Translations under genes and position numbers: made by a program
Notes under the pieces: model-generated
Told to the model about the DNA's origin: nothing
Databases searched by the model: none
Seen by the model: the letters and a program-made list of their open reading frames with translations, nothing else
Shown: positions 23,405-31,777 of the stretch, one piece after another
How positions within the stretch are numbered: the first letter of the stretch is position 1
Layout: each line of letters opens with the position of its first letter
NCBI GenBank assembly: GCA_021800255.1
Contig: JAJYZC010000003.1
Span: 1-44,474 of the forward strand
DNA: 44,474 bases
DNA from: Acidobacteriota bacterium
GTDB taxonomy: Bacteria > Acidobacteriota > Terriglobia > Terriglobales > Acidobacteriaceae
Direction of reading: 5' to 3'

Positions 23405-24826
23405 TTACGCCACCGCCGTCTCCACGCCCAGGTTCAGCGCCGCGGCCATCACGGTGTTCAGGATGGTAAAGACCTGCGAGGCCGCCTGATAGCTCGTCTC
23501 CAGGGTGGACATTGCAGAGGCTTCATCGTTCAAGTTGACGCTGGAGAGCGCGTTGTTCTGGGTCTGCAACTGGCTCACCGAGGCGCTCTGCGCGGTGTTT
23601 TCGGTTTGCACCTCAGAGACCGTTGAGCCCAGTGTGGAAACGAAGTTCGAATAGTAGTTGATGGGCGTTTGTCCGTTCACAATGGTCTGGCTGGCCAGAT
23701 TCGCCATGGCGACCGCATTCGAGTTGTCCCCCGTCCCGTTGCCCGTGCCGGCCGCCGCGATCTGGTTAGGATCGGTCATCGTTACGCTCATGGCCGCCGC
23801 GCTGCCGGCCACTTGCGCCGGCTGATTGAAGATGTAAAGGGGATTGGCCGCGCTGCCCGTGACGCCATCCAGATCCTCGCCGGAGTTGTTTTGCGCATTC
23901 ACCTCCGTAGAAATGCTATAGGCGAGCTGGTCGAGCGAGCTCAGCGCGCTCGGAATATCCGTATCCCGCGCCGTCAGATACCCGCCCAATTGTCCTCCGC
24001 CCTGCGCCAACTGCGCGGTAATGTCCGTTCCGCCCAGAAAAAAGTCCGTGTTCCCGTTTACGGTTCCCGTAGTCAACTGAAAGCTCTGCCCTTCGGAGAC
24101 CAGCAACTGCCCTGAAGTGGTGGTAATCGAGAGGCCGTTGTTCTCCGTGGTCACCTGATTGATGCCGATCAGTTGCGAAAGCTGGCTCAGATCCTGCTGC
24201 CGCTGATCCTCCAGGGTTCCGGCATCGGCATCCGGCGAGGCGGACTGAATCTCCAGGTTGAGCTGCACGATGGCGCCGGTGAGCGAATTGACCTGGCTGA
24301 CGACGCCGGTCGCTTCCTGGGTGAGGGCCGCGCTTTGCGAGTTCAGGCTGTTGGCGGCGCCGGAAATGTCGCCGGCCAGCGTCGAGGCCGATGACAGCAC
24401 CTGCTCGCGCAGCGCATTGTCCGTGGGATTGGCTTCAAGCGAGGAGAATGAGTCGAAGAAGCTGGTGATGTCGCTGCCAATATCGCCGGCGCTCGAAGAG
24501 GACGAGCCTGAATCGGGCGTAAAGAGGGCTTGAATGTTGTTGAGGGCCGTCAATCGCGTGCTCGACGCCGACTCCAGTTGCTGCTGCTGATCCAGGCGGG
24601 CCTGCAGCACGAGGTCGCGCTGCGAGGTGGCGCCAGTCTCCGTAACCCCGTCGCCGGCCAACACGCCGTTGACCGAGATGGGCTGATTCTCCTGCCAGTT
24701 GGGCGTTTCCTCGGTGTAGCCGGTGGTGTTGGCGTTGGCCACATTGTTGGCCACCACGCTCAGGGCGGCCTGATCGGCGTCTAAGGCTCCGGTAATGATG
24801 CTGTATGCGGAGTTAATCGTTCCCAT
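23405..24826 (-). CDS. flgK: Hook-associated protein FlgK
   Basis: A 473-residue protein (HAP1), the first junction protein on the hook. The N-terminus (INSAYSIITGALDADQAALSVVANNVANANTTGYTEE) and C-terminus (NLNDEASAMSTLETSYQAASQVFTILNTVM) are diagnostic. The middle has GDIGSDITSFFDSFSSLEANP and NSLTGAIVQLNLEIQ. It is shorter than enterobacterial FlgK (about 547), with a reduced variable domain. The ATG at 24826 overlaps the preceding flgN-like gene by 14 bases and has GGAG within that gene. Confidence 0.96.
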   Translation of the reverse strand: MGTINSAYSIITGALDADQAALSVVANNVANANTTGYTEETPNWQENQPISVNGVLAGDGVTETGATSQRDLVLQARLDQQQQLESASSTRLTALNNIQALFTPDSGSSSSSAGDIGSDITSFFDSFSSLEANPTDNALREQVLSSASTLAGDISGAANSLNSQSAALTQEATGVVSQVNSLTGAIVQLNLEIQSASPDADAGTLEDQRQQDLSQLSQLIGINQVTTENNGLSITTTSGQLLVSEGQSFQLTTGTVNGNTDFFLGGTDITAQLAQGGGQLGGYLTARDTDIPSALSSLDQLAYSISTEVNAQNNSGEDLDGVTGSAANPLYIFNQPAQVAGSAAAMSVTMTDPNQIAAAGTGNGTGDNSNAVAMANLASQTIVNGQTPINYYSNFVSTLGSTVSEVQTENTAQSASVSQLQTQNNALSSVNLNDEASAMSTLETSYQAASQVFTILNTVMAAALNLGVETAVA

Positions 24827-25160
24827 GCCCGCTCTCCGTGTTCACACAGCCCCGCGCCTGACGCTCGCTGTACTCGAGGCGCCCGGTGCGCAACTCCCGC
24901 AGCCGGTTCATCACCCTCATATTGGCCCGTGTCGCCTCCAGCACCCTGGCAAAAACGGCCATGTCCGCAGCCGCCTCACGGGCCTGACGCGCCCATTCCC
25001 TTTGCGCTTCTGCCGTCCATGGCGCCAGATCGCGGTTGAGGGCCTGGCAAGACAACGCCAGTTCCTCTAGCCGCGGCGCATCCAGACGCGCCAGCGCCCG
25101 CGATGCCTCCGCCACCAGCTCCTTCAACTCCGGATTTACCTGGCGCGCCTTGCCCTGCAT
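24813..25160 (-). CDS. FlgN-like flagellar export chaperone
   Basis: A 115-residue, mostly helical, Arg/Glu/Ala-rich cytoplasmic protein directly upstream of flgK and downstream of flgM, exactly where FlgN, the FlgK/FlgL chaperone, is found. Helices span roughly ELKELVAEASRALARLDAPR, LALSCQALNRDL and AREAAADMAVFARVLEATRANM, with a C-terminal MNRLRELRTGRLEYSE. Sequence similarity to FlgN is not strong by eye, so the call rests on size, helicity and context. The ATG at 25160 follows a purine-rich GGAAGGGAAGGAA run. The 171 bases before it hold no gene. Confidence 0.7.
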   Translation of the reverse strand: MQGKARQVNPELKELVAEASRALARLDAPRLEELALSCQALNRDLAPWTAEAQREWARQAREAAADMAVFARVLEATRANMRVMNRLRELRTGRLEYSERQARGCVNTESGHGND

Positions 25161-25332
25161 CGCCTGCGTTCCTTCCCTTCCCTTCCCGCTACGCCTCCGC
25201 CTATGGAGGCCCGCGACTCTCTCCGCATCAGGATGCGGCCTCTTTCGCGGCCGCTCCGCCGCGGCGCACCTCCGCCACTCCGCCGCCGGCAGGCGTCACT
25301 CGCCAAAATGGCCCTTGACCGCCTCCACTTCG

Positions 25333-25629
25333 CTACTGCCCGCCACTCAGCATGGCATCGACGAGCTTTGAGGCCACCGCCGATGCCGGCACATTGTAGG
25401 TTCCGGCCGCCAGCGCCGCCTGCACGGCGGCAACCTTGCCGGTACGAATCCCCTCGCCTAAAGCAGCCTGCGAGATCTCACTGGCCGCGCTGCTCAGCGT
25501 CGCCAGGTCGCTGCTGAGGCCGCTCTCCGCGTTCGCAGCAACCGGGTTTTTAGCCTGGGCTGTGGGCGGCGCAGCCGCATTCACCCCTAGCAACGACCTC
25601 AGACCATCCATGCTGCTGCGAATATCCAT
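25333..25629 (-). CDS. flgM: Anti-sigma-28 factor FlgM
   Basis: A 98-residue, largely disordered protein that holds FliA inactive until it is exported through the finished hook. The C-terminal segment IRTGKVAAVQAALAAGTYNV followed by PASAVASKLVDAML is the FlgM signature (R-x-x-K-V-A-x-hydrophobic-x-x-A-x-x-x-G-x-Y). The N-terminal part is Ala/Ser/Pro-rich. GGAG lies just before the ATG at 25629, downstream of a good sigma-28-like promoter, which would give the classic feedback circuit. Confidence 0.9.
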   Translation of the reverse strand: MDIRSSMDGLRSLLGVNAAAPPTAQAKNPVAANAESGLSSDLATLSSAASEISQAALGEGIRTGKVAAVQAALAAGTYNVPASAVASKLVDAMLSGGQ

Positions 25630-25650
25630 ACTCCTGGCTCCTTGCCTGAT

Positions 25651-25677
25651 TCATCGGCCCATCTGCTAATCACTCTA
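25651..25677 (-). promoter_or_regulatory. Sigma-28-like promoter for flgM-flgN-flgK-flgL
   Basis: TAGAGTGA, exactly 11 bases, then GCCGATGA on the minus strand: five of eight and seven of eight bases of the TAAAGTTT-N11-GCCGATAA consensus. It fills the short gap between the flgJ stop and flgM. Confidence 0.7.
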
Positions 25678-25678
25678 G

Positions 25679-26041
25679 TCATTCACGGGCTCTCATCACA
25701 GTATTGCCGTGCAGATTTGTGGTTACCTTCCCAGTTTCGTGCTGGTTACCGGAATGGGAGAGTTGACGAATGATGAGATTGGCGATTCCCAAGCCGCCCC
25801 TCGCGCTCAGTGCCTGACCGAGCGCCTCGGAGGCGAATTGGCCCAGCGTTCCGGCTGAACCCGAGTCCAAATCCCCGCCATCGCCATCGTCGCCGGTGAG
25901 CGCATCCCCTTTGGTCATCGGAGCAAGCAGCTCCTTCATCATCATCCCCTCAAACTCGTGCGCGGCCCGCACCAGGCGCGGCGGCGCCTCACCCTCGCCT
26001 GTTTTCGCCGCCGTATTTACTCCGTTCAACGCCGCAAGCAT
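25679..26041 (-). CDS. flgJ: Rod-binding protein FlgJ, N-terminal domain only
   Basis: A 120-residue rod-assembly protein. RAAHEFEGMMMKELLAPM is the rod-binding domain motif, and ASEALGQALSARGGLGIANLI is its second conserved part. The muramidase domain present in enterobacterial FlgJ (about 313 residues) is absent, as in many other phyla, so a separate wall hydrolase elsewhere is expected. The ATG at 26041 is preceded by a purine array (GGGAATAGGGAATAGGGG) that supplies the ribosome site and fills the spacer after flgI. Confidence 0.92.
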   Translation of the reverse strand: MLAALNGVNTAAKTGEGEAPPRLVRAAHEFEGMMMKELLAPMTKGDALTGDDGDGGDLDSGSAGTLGQFASEALGQALSARGGLGIANLIIRQLSHSGNQHETGKVTTNLHGNTVMRARE

Positions 26042-26096
26042 CTTCCTGACCCCTATTCCCTATTCCCTGGTTCCTTGGTTCTCTGGTTCCCGGTCT

Positions 26097-27263
26097 TCAC
26101 AGCACTTCGAGGTCGGCCTCCAGCGCGCCGGCCGCCTTCATAGCCTGCAGGATCGAAATCACGTCCTGCGCTCCTGCTCCAGTGCGCTGCAATTCCCTGA
26201 CCAAATCCTGCACCGTCGCCCCTTCCTTCAAATTGATCTCGTTCACCGGCTTGTCCTGGGCTTGGACGGCCGTCTGCCGAACCACCTTGGTCGTCCCCGT
26301 TGACATCGGATTGGGCTGTGAAACCTCGACCGTAGAGATCACATTCACCTCCAGCCCTCCATGCAGAATGGTGACTGGCTGCAAGCGCACCTGGCCTCCG
26401 ATTACGACCGTCCCGGTACGCTCATCCACCACCACCCGGGCGCGCGGATAGACCTCGATGGGTACCGACTCCACCTTGTCCAGCAAAGCCGTAATGTCCT
26501 CATGCGGCAGAACGGCAATCTCCACCCTGCGGCTGTCCATGGCATGCGCCCGGTCCGCACCCAAGGCCCGGTTGATGGCCATAGCCATCCGTTCGGCGGT
26601 ATGGAAGTCGGCATTGTTGAGCAGGATGTTGATCGCGCGCATCTGGCTCAGGTTGAAGGCCGCCGTCCGCTCCACAATCCCCCCATTGGGAATGCGCGCC
26701 GTGGTGGTGTCGTTCATCTGCTGACGGTTCCCCCCTGAGGCAACCATGTATCCGCCTAAGACTAAGGACCCTTCGGCCTGAGCGAAGATCTGTCCGCCCG
26801 GGCCGTAGAGCGGGGTCATCAGTAGGATGCCTCCTTCGAGCGAGCGGGCATCTCCGGCCGAGGAGACGGTCACGTCGATCTTCTCGCCGGGCTGGCTGAA
26901 AGGCGGCAGCGTGGCGATCACAAAGACCGCGGCCATGTTCTTCACCTGCATGTTGTTGACGCTCAACATGCCGGTCTGGGGCACGGTCACGCCCAGCCGT
27001 TCGAGCGCTGAGACCAGGGTCTGCTCCGGAAAGACGGTCTGCTGGCTGTCGCCGGTGCCGTGCAAACCCACCACCAGCCCATATCCGACCAACTGGTTGT
27101 CGCGAATGCCTTCGATGGCGGTCACGTCCTTGACCCGCGTTAACTGCCCGCCATCTTGCCCGCGGAGCATGGCCGCCCAAGACAGCGCCAGAAGCCATGC
27201 CGCCAGCCGCCAGGCCCACGCCCCTGATTGCCGTTGCCGCCCGCCCCGCATGACCACCCGCAT
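26097..27263 (-). CDS. flgI: Flagellar P-ring protein FlgI
   Basis: A 388-residue periplasmic protein forming the bushing in the peptidoglycan layer. A signal peptide (AWRLAAWLLALSWAAMLRGQ) precedes the mature N-terminus (TRVKDVTAIEGIRDNQLVGYGLVVGL, then GTGDS). Other conserved blocks are NMQVKNMAAVFVIATLPPF, MTPLYGPGG and VVIGGQVRLQPVTI. The ATG at 27263 has GGGGGAG five bases upstream; an ATG four codons later is less well placed. Confidence 0.97.
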   Translation of the reverse strand: MRVVMRGGRQRQSGAWAWRLAAWLLALSWAAMLRGQDGGQLTRVKDVTAIEGIRDNQLVGYGLVVGLHGTGDSQQTVFPEQTLVSALERLGVTVPQTGMLSVNNMQVKNMAAVFVIATLPPFSQPGEKIDVTVSSAGDARSLEGGILLMTPLYGPGGQIFAQAEGSLVLGGYMVASGGNRQQMNDTTTARIPNGGIVERTAAFNLSQMRAINILLNNADFHTAERMAMAINRALGADRAHAMDSRRVEIAVLPHEDITALLDKVESVPIEVYPRARVVVDERTGTVVIGGQVRLQPVTILHGGLEVNVISTVEVSQPNPMSTGTTKVVRQTAVQAQDKPVNEINLKEGATVQDLVRELQRTGAGAQDVISILQAMKAAGALEADLEVL

Positions 27264-27384
27264 TGCAACTCCCCCAGCGATGTTCCTGCGCCCCGCTTCT
27301 CGATTCCCTGCTTCTCAGCCCCTGATCTCTCGCCCCAGCCGCTATCCCTCGCCCCAGCCGCTGCGGCCTCCGGCCTAATCCCTG

Positions 27385-28116
27385 CTAAAAGACTAAAAAT
27401 CTCTGCAGAAAACGCACCAAGGGGTTTTGCCGGTAGGTCGAGTCGTTGACGATCCCCTTACCAGTCACCTCCAGCTCCAGATCAGTCATGGCCGTCGATT
27501 GCACCTGGTTCTGCGCGTTGATGTCCCAGGGCCGCACCAGACCACGCAGTACGATCAGTTGTGTCTGCTGGGAAAACGTCAACTGGCGCGTCGCCTGCAC
27601 CACCAGCATCCCGTTAGGCAGCACATCCTCTACCTCGGCGCCAAAGATAGTCTCCAAGCTGTCGTCGGTGGTGCTCAGCCCCTGCGCCGCGAGCGCGGAA
27701 GAGGCGTTCGCGCCCAGCAGATTCTGCATACTGTTGGAGGCCTTGAGCGCGCCGAACAGAGCCGTCAGGCCCGAGTTGGCGCTCGAGGCCCGGGAGTTCT
27801 TCACCTGACCGTCGGTCGAGGCCGTCAGGCTCTCGCTGACTACGATCATCACGACATCGTGAATCCGGTAGGCTTTGACGTCAGTCCCCAGCCGCACCAA
27901 CTGGCCCCGCGAACTCCAAATCGAGCCGGGCGTCTGGACCTCAGCCGCGTGCTCGGCGCGCACCCGCTGGATATAGTTCTCTAATGACCGTTCGGGAGGG
28001 GTCAATTTGCCGGCTTGCGCGGGCTTTTGCCGCTTCGCGGCCGCCTGCTCCGGCAGCGCCACAACCATCGCCAGCATCAGGCAAAGGGCCACTACCTCGC
28101 GCCAACTCGCCTTCAC
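27385..28116 (-). CDS. flgH: Flagellar L-ring protein FlgH
   Basis: A 243-residue outer-membrane ring protein. Conserved parts are SIWSSRGQLVRLGTDVKAYRIHDVV, VVSESLTAS, LPNGMLVVQATRQLTFSQQ and VLRGLVRPWDINAQNQVQST. The signal peptide (VVALCLMLAMVVALPEQAAA) appears to end at an Ala-x-Ala site. The only cysteine lies inside the hydrophobic core at residue 12, not in a lipobox, so this FlgH may not be a lipoprotein, unlike the enterobacterial one. It overlaps flgA by four bases. The 121-base gap to flgI has a duplicated CCTCGCCCCAGCCGCT. Confidence 0.96.
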   Translation of the reverse strand: MKASWREVVALCLMLAMVVALPEQAAAKRQKPAQAGKLTPPERSLENYIQRVRAEHAAEVQTPGSIWSSRGQLVRLGTDVKAYRIHDVVMIVVSESLTASTDGQVKNSRASSANSGLTALFGALKASNSMQNLLGANASSALAAQGLSTTDDSLETIFGAEVEDVLPNGMLVVQATRQLTFSQQTQLIVLRGLVRPWDINAQNQVQSTAMTDLELEVTGKGIVNDSTYRQNPLVRFLQRFLVF

Positions 28117-28628
28117 GGCTGCGCTCCAATCTGGTGAACGAAGGCCGCGCGGCCCGGCCCCAGCGCCACCACCCTCACCACTTTGCCCCCAATCTGCAAA
28201 CGCGCCTTAAACACCGAACCGGCTTGGGCGGGGACGAGCGCGACGGCCTCCAGCCGCGCCTCAACTATAGGCGTGTTTTCTTCGACGATCACCCGCTCTC
28301 CGGCGCGAATCACAGGCAGGACCGCGGCGCGAACGGCTGAGGTGCGGCCGCGCGCTGACCCGGCCGGCACACTCTGCCCCCGCGCCGCCAGCACCATGCG
28401 CCCCGGTCCCCCCGGATCATCCGTATCGCGCACCAACAGCCAGCGGTCGCCGGTCGCCGGATCGTCAATCTCGCGCAAGATCTCCGCGCCGGGCTCGACC
28501 GCAGCTTCGAGCCCCGGAGACGAAGACAGGTGCGCAGCGCGATGGCCTCCCGCGGCCTGCCCGGCGGCGAACGCCGCCGGTAAGAGCGCCACGATCATCC
28601 ATCTCCCTCCCCATCCGAGCTTCGCCAT
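28113..28628 (-). CDS. flgA: P-ring assembly chaperone FlgA
   Basis: A 171-residue periplasmic protein that assists FlgI polymerisation. A signal peptide (WMIVALLPAAFAAGQAAG) is followed by a variable region and a C-terminal SAF-like domain: VLPVIRAGERVIVEENTPIV, LEAVALVPAQAGSVFKARL and GGKVVRVVALGPGRAAFV. I chose the ATG at 28628 because the signal peptide then begins normally and GGAAGGG precedes it; an in-frame start 10 codons earlier is weaker. The stop overlaps the flgH start. Confidence 0.88.
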   Translation of the reverse strand: MAKLGWGGRWMIVALLPAAFAAGQAAGGHRAAHLSSSPGLEAAVEPGAEILREIDDPATGDRWLLVRDTDDPGGPGRMVLAARGQSVPAGSARGRTSAVRAAVLPVIRAGERVIVEENTPIVEARLEAVALVPAQAGSVFKARLQIGGKVVRVVALGPGRAAFVHQIGAQP

Positions 28629-28672
28629 GCTTTTGTTCCCTTCCCGCAGATTCTTCAATGAGGGCTCTGGGA

Positions 28673-29461
28673 TTATTGGGCCATGTTATTGACATCGGAA
28701 TACATATTGTCGGCGGCCTTAACGACTTTGGAGTCTGATTCGTAGGCCCGCTCAGCCAACACCATCTGTACAAACTCGGTGACCACATCCACGTTGGAGT
28801 TCTCGAGGTATCCCTGCTGCAAGGTACCCTCCCCCTCGGTCCCGCCGGGACTGCCTAGAATGGGGTCGCCGGAGCTGAGCGTGGCCTGGAGCAGGTTGTT
28901 GCCCATCAACTGCAAGCCGCCGGGATTGGGAAAGGTGGCCAACTGAATCTGCCCCAGTTGCGATGGGTTCTGCTGCCCGGGCAGGGTTGCATTCACCACC
29001 CCGTACTGGGTGATGGTGACCGCCGTGGCATTGGGCGGTATGGTAATCGTCGGGATCAGCGGATCGCCGTTGGTGTCCACGATGGTGCCCTGGTCGTTCA
29101 ACTGGAACTGGCCGGCGCGGGTGTAGGCGATGGTGCCGTCGGGCAACTGCACCTGGAAAAAACCCGCGCCTTCGATGGCCACATCGAGCGGGTTGTCGGT
29201 TTCGTTCAGCTCGCCCTGGGTATTGATTACCTCGGTCTCCGCCGGTATGGTCCCCAGGCCGATTTGCAGCCCTGCGGCCACCGTGGTCGGGCTCTGCGCG
29301 GCGCCCGGAGTCACCAGATTCTGGTAGACCATGTCCTGAAACTCCAGACGCAACTGGCGGAAGCCGGTGGTCGAGGAGTTGGCCAGGTTGTTGGCGATGG
29401 TGTCCAGATTCAACTGCTGCGCGCTCATGCCGCTGGCGGCGGTGTACATAGCTCTAATCAT
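28673..29461 (-). CDS. flgG: Distal rod protein FlgG
   Basis: A 262-residue distal rod subunit. Signature parts are MIRAMYTAASGMSAQQLNLD, TIANNLANSSTTGFRQLRLE, GAGFFQVQLPDGTIAYTRAG and the C-terminal GYLENSNVDVVTEFVQMVLA followed by ERAYESDSKVV. The ATG at 29461 has AAAAGGAG upstream. It follows flgF after a 205-base spacer with CAGTGA/TCACTG-type elements at its two ends, and leads into flgA-flgH-flgI. Confidence 0.97.
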   Translation of the reverse strand: MIRAMYTAASGMSAQQLNLDTIANNLANSSTTGFRQLRLEFQDMVYQNLVTPGAAQSPTTVAAGLQIGLGTIPAETEVINTQGELNETDNPLDVAIEGAGFFQVQLPDGTIAYTRAGQFQLNDQGTIVDTNGDPLIPTITIPPNATAVTITQYGVVNATLPGQQNPSQLGQIQLATFPNPGGLQLMGNNLLQATLSSGDPILGSPGGTEGEGTLQQGYLENSNVDVVTEFVQMVLAERAYESDSKVVKAADNMYSDVNNMAQ

Positions 29462-29666
29462 GTCGGCTCCTTTTCAGTGGTCAGGTGTCAGTTCGAGTGA
29501 GCGCACAACGAAACGCAGCCGGCAAATTGGATCTGATCGGTCATTCGGTCACTTCAAACCTTCGCTGTCCCCGGCCCCTTTTCGTTCTCAGTTCTCTGGC
29601 TCCTCTACGCCTGATTCTCTTTCCAGCGTGTTATGTAACAGCTACTGATCACTGACAACTTGCTTT

Positions 29667-30404
29667 TCACACCTTCGGCAGATCCTCGGCCGCGAACTTG
29701 TTGAAGTCGGTGTGGAAGAGAGTGACCGCCTTCTGCATCATCTCTGCCTGGCGCTGCATGACGATCAGGTCCAGCGAACCCTCGGCCACATCCTGGTTGG
29801 AGGCCTCGAGAGCGCCCTCGCGGATGGAGGCGTTCTTTGCGATCGCCGCCTTGACTCCCTGCGGCGCGACGTAGCGGTTGGTCCCCTCTGCGGTTAACTG
29901 GGCGCCGGCCGGAAAGGTGAATACGCCTACCGCAGCCACCACTCCTCCGGCCACCGAGAGCGTCCCATCGGCGCCCACCGATACCTCGCCCGGAGGAATG
30001 AGAATCGGCTTGCCAGCCGCCGAGAGCACCGGCTCTCCCGCATCGGTCTCCAACTGCCCGTTCCGGGCGCGGTGGAAGCTGCCGTCGCGGGTGTAGCGGA
30101 GGCCATGGGAGGTCTGCACCTCGAAAAATCCCTGGCCCTCGATGGCCAAATCGAGGGGATTGCCGGTCTGCTCGATCACGCCCTGGGCCATGCTCAGCTG
30201 GTCGCCGCCCAACAGCCCGTAGTCGTTCATCGCCTGGCCCAACTGTGAATCCATGCCATCCGGCCCCAAGAGCACGGAGCGGAAATACTCCCGCTCGGCG
30301 CGGTAGCCAGGGGTCTGTGCGTTGGCCAGATTCGTAGCCGCTACATCCAGAGCCTGCATGCGTGCGATCAGGCCAGTTGTCGCCGCATAAAATCCGCTGC
30401 CCAT
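29667..30404 (-). CDS. flgF: Proximal rod protein FlgF
   Basis: A 245-residue rod subunit similar to FlgG but shorter. The N-terminus is MGSGFYAATTGLIARMQALD, with AATNLANAQTPGYRAEREYF. The core has AIEGQGFFEVQTSHGLRYTR, and the C-terminus EGALEASNQDVAEGSLDLIV with MQRQAEMMQKAVTLF. The ATG at 30404 has GGGAGGA upstream and was preferred over an upstream in-frame start. First gene of the flgF-flgL series and immediately downstream of a sigma-54-like promoter. Confidence 0.94.
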   Translation of the reverse strand: MGSGFYAATTGLIARMQALDVAATNLANAQTPGYRAEREYFRSVLLGPDGMDSQLGQAMNDYGLLGGDQLSMAQGVIEQTGNPLDLAIEGQGFFEVQTSHGLRYTRDGSFHRARNGQLETDAGEPVLSAAGKPILIPPGEVSVGADGTLSVAGGVVAAVGVFTFPAGAQLTAEGTNRYVAPQGVKAAIAKNASIREGALEASNQDVAEGSLDLIVMQRQAEMMQKAVTLFHTDFNKFAAEDLPKV

Positions 30405-30432
30405 CCCCGTCCTCCCGGCTTGCGGGAAAAAG

Positions 30433-30448
30433 TGCAGATAGAGTGCCG
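30433..30448 (-). promoter_or_regulatory. Sigma-54-like promoter for the flgF operon
   Basis: The minus strand reads CGGCACTCTATCTGCA: -24 element GGCAC, -12 element CTGCA, with the invariant GG-N10-GC spacing. The predicted start point leaves an 18-base leader that includes the GGGAGGA ribosome site of flgF. Confidence 0.75.
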
Positions 30449-30580
30449 TGGATGAGGACAACAAATTAGAGAGGGTTCAGGGATCAGGAGCCAGAAAGCG
30501 AGGGACAGAGGGGCAAATACAAGGTATCCGAAAATAGTGGCGTGGAGAGAGATAACCATCCTGCATCGGCTATAGCGGCA

Positions 30581-30680
30581 CCAGAACTGCTATGCCCAGG
30601 AAGCACACTGCCGAGCGGCGTGTTCCTTAAGAAGACGCGCCCGGCACAAACCTCAAAATGACACAGAAACTCTGGAACCG
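30581..30680 (+). repeat. Dispersed intergenic repeat, copy 2
   Basis: Gapless match of about 68% to 17231-17330, in the same orientation. It lies in the 390-base gap between flgF and cheX, which otherwise holds the flgF promoter and a short tandem duplication but no gene. Confidence 0.65.
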
Positions 30681-30705
30681 CTCGAAGCCGGCCCTGTCAC
30701 GGTCC

Positions 30706-30737
30706 TAAACCAAGGCCCGAATAAACCAAGGCCCGAA
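30706..30737. repeat. 16-bp tandem duplication
   Basis: TAAACCAAGGCCCGAA occurs twice in perfect tandem, downstream of the cheX stop. It is probably a recent slippage product. Confidence 0.9.
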
Positions 30738-30794
30738 TTTGACACACGATAGAGGGAACTGCGAACTGATCCCTGAACCCCGATCCCGCACCAT

Positions 30795-31280
30795 CTACTG
30801 AACGCCGTCGCAGACGATCGTGACCTCGAAGGCCGTGTCTCCGCAACGGTAGATATGGTGCAACTGGAACTCCGGCGCCTGAACGTGGAGGCGGTAGTCG
30901 CGGCCCGTGATCACGGCCGGAACCGACAGCCCGCAGTTGGCGGCCAGCTCGGGAATCTTGCCCTTCCACGCCCCCGCCAGCATATTGCATATCTCGCCCA
31001 CGGCATCCTTTACGGTGTCGTCGATCTCCGAGAACTTCATGCCCGCCATGTGCCCGGCGATATTGAGCGCCGCCGCGCTGCCGCTTGAGAAGACACAGGC
31101 TCCGCTCAAAAGACCTCCAAACCCCACTACGGCGGTCACCGAATCCGGTTCGCGCTCTGGAGCTTCGGAGACGCGCCGACAGGCCAGCCCTATCATGAGT
31201 TGAAAGACCTCTTCCACGCTCGCATCGAGATTGCGCGGATCAGAGACCAGATCCATGCGCGCACGCAGCGACACTGCCAT
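30795..31280 (-). CDS. cheX: CheX-type CheY-P phosphatase
   Basis: A 161-residue protein of the CheX/CheC/FliY phosphatase group. The catalytic E-x-x-N pair is visible in DAVGEICNMLAGAWK (Glu96, Asn99), after a helix DDTVKD. The flanking strand VTAVVGFGGLLSGACVFSS fits the family. It should dephosphorylate CheY-P. The ATG at 31280 has AAAAGGAG upstream; an earlier in-frame start would add 27 uncharacteristic residues. It follows cheY by 90 bases in the same direction, making a minimal response/off-switch pair. Confidence 0.88.
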   Translation of the reverse strand: MAVSLRARMDLVSDPRNLDASVEEVFQLMIGLACRRVSEAPEREPDSVTAVVGFGGLLSGACVFSSGSAAALNIAGHMAGMKFSEIDDTVKDAVGEICNMLAGAWKGKIPELAANCGLSVPAVITGRDYRLHVQAPEFQLHHIYRCGDTAFEVTIVCDGVQ

Positions 31281-31370
31281 TGCCGACTCCTTTTCGCACC
31301 CGCCGTCCGGCCGCGCTTGCGCGATCGCGGCCCTCCGCACGCCGTTCAACAGCATCCACACGCCTCACGC

Positions 31371-31754
31371 TTAGGCTGCACGCACCAGCGGCAATACCCG
31401 CTCTTTCACCTGGTCGGCCGTAAACGGCTTGCGGATATATCCCCGCGCTCCAGCCTGGATGGCCTGCTTGACGTGCTCCTCGCTGGACTCGGTGGTGATC
31501 ATCACCACCGGAACGCCGGGAGCCAGGTTCTGGGCGCGAATCTGGCGCAGAAACTCCAGTCCGTCCATGGAAGGCATGTTGATGTCAGAGAGGATCAGAT
31601 CCACCGGCTTGGCCTTGAGCACCTCCAACCCCTCGGCGCCGCTGCCGGCCTCGTGCACCACCAGCGACTCCAGGCCCGCCTGGCGCAGCGACCGCTCCAC
31701 GATCTTGCGCATCACCGAGGAATCGTCAACAATCAGGGCTCGAATCTCGCTCAT
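31371..31754 (-). CDS. cheY: CheY-type single-domain response regulator
   Basis: A 127-residue receiver with all active residues: Asp10-Asp11 (LIVDDSSVMRK), phosphoacceptor Asp57 (LILSDINMPSMDG), Thr87/Thr88 (VVMITTES) and Lys109 (GYIRKPF). There is no output domain, so it acts by protein contact, most likely with the FliM N-terminal EIDALF peptide encoded nearby. GGAGGG precedes the ATG, and a sigma-28-like promoter lies just upstream, which would place it in the late tier. CheA is not in the window. Confidence 0.93.
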   Translation of the reverse strand: MSEIRALIVDDSSVMRKIVERSLRQAGLESLVVHEAGSGAEGLEVLKAKPVDLILSDINMPSMDGLEFLRQIRAQNLAPGVPVVMITTESSEEHVKQAIQAGARGYIRKPFTADQVKERVLPLVRAA

Positions 31755-31777
31755 GCCAGGCCCTCCGTTCTATATGC

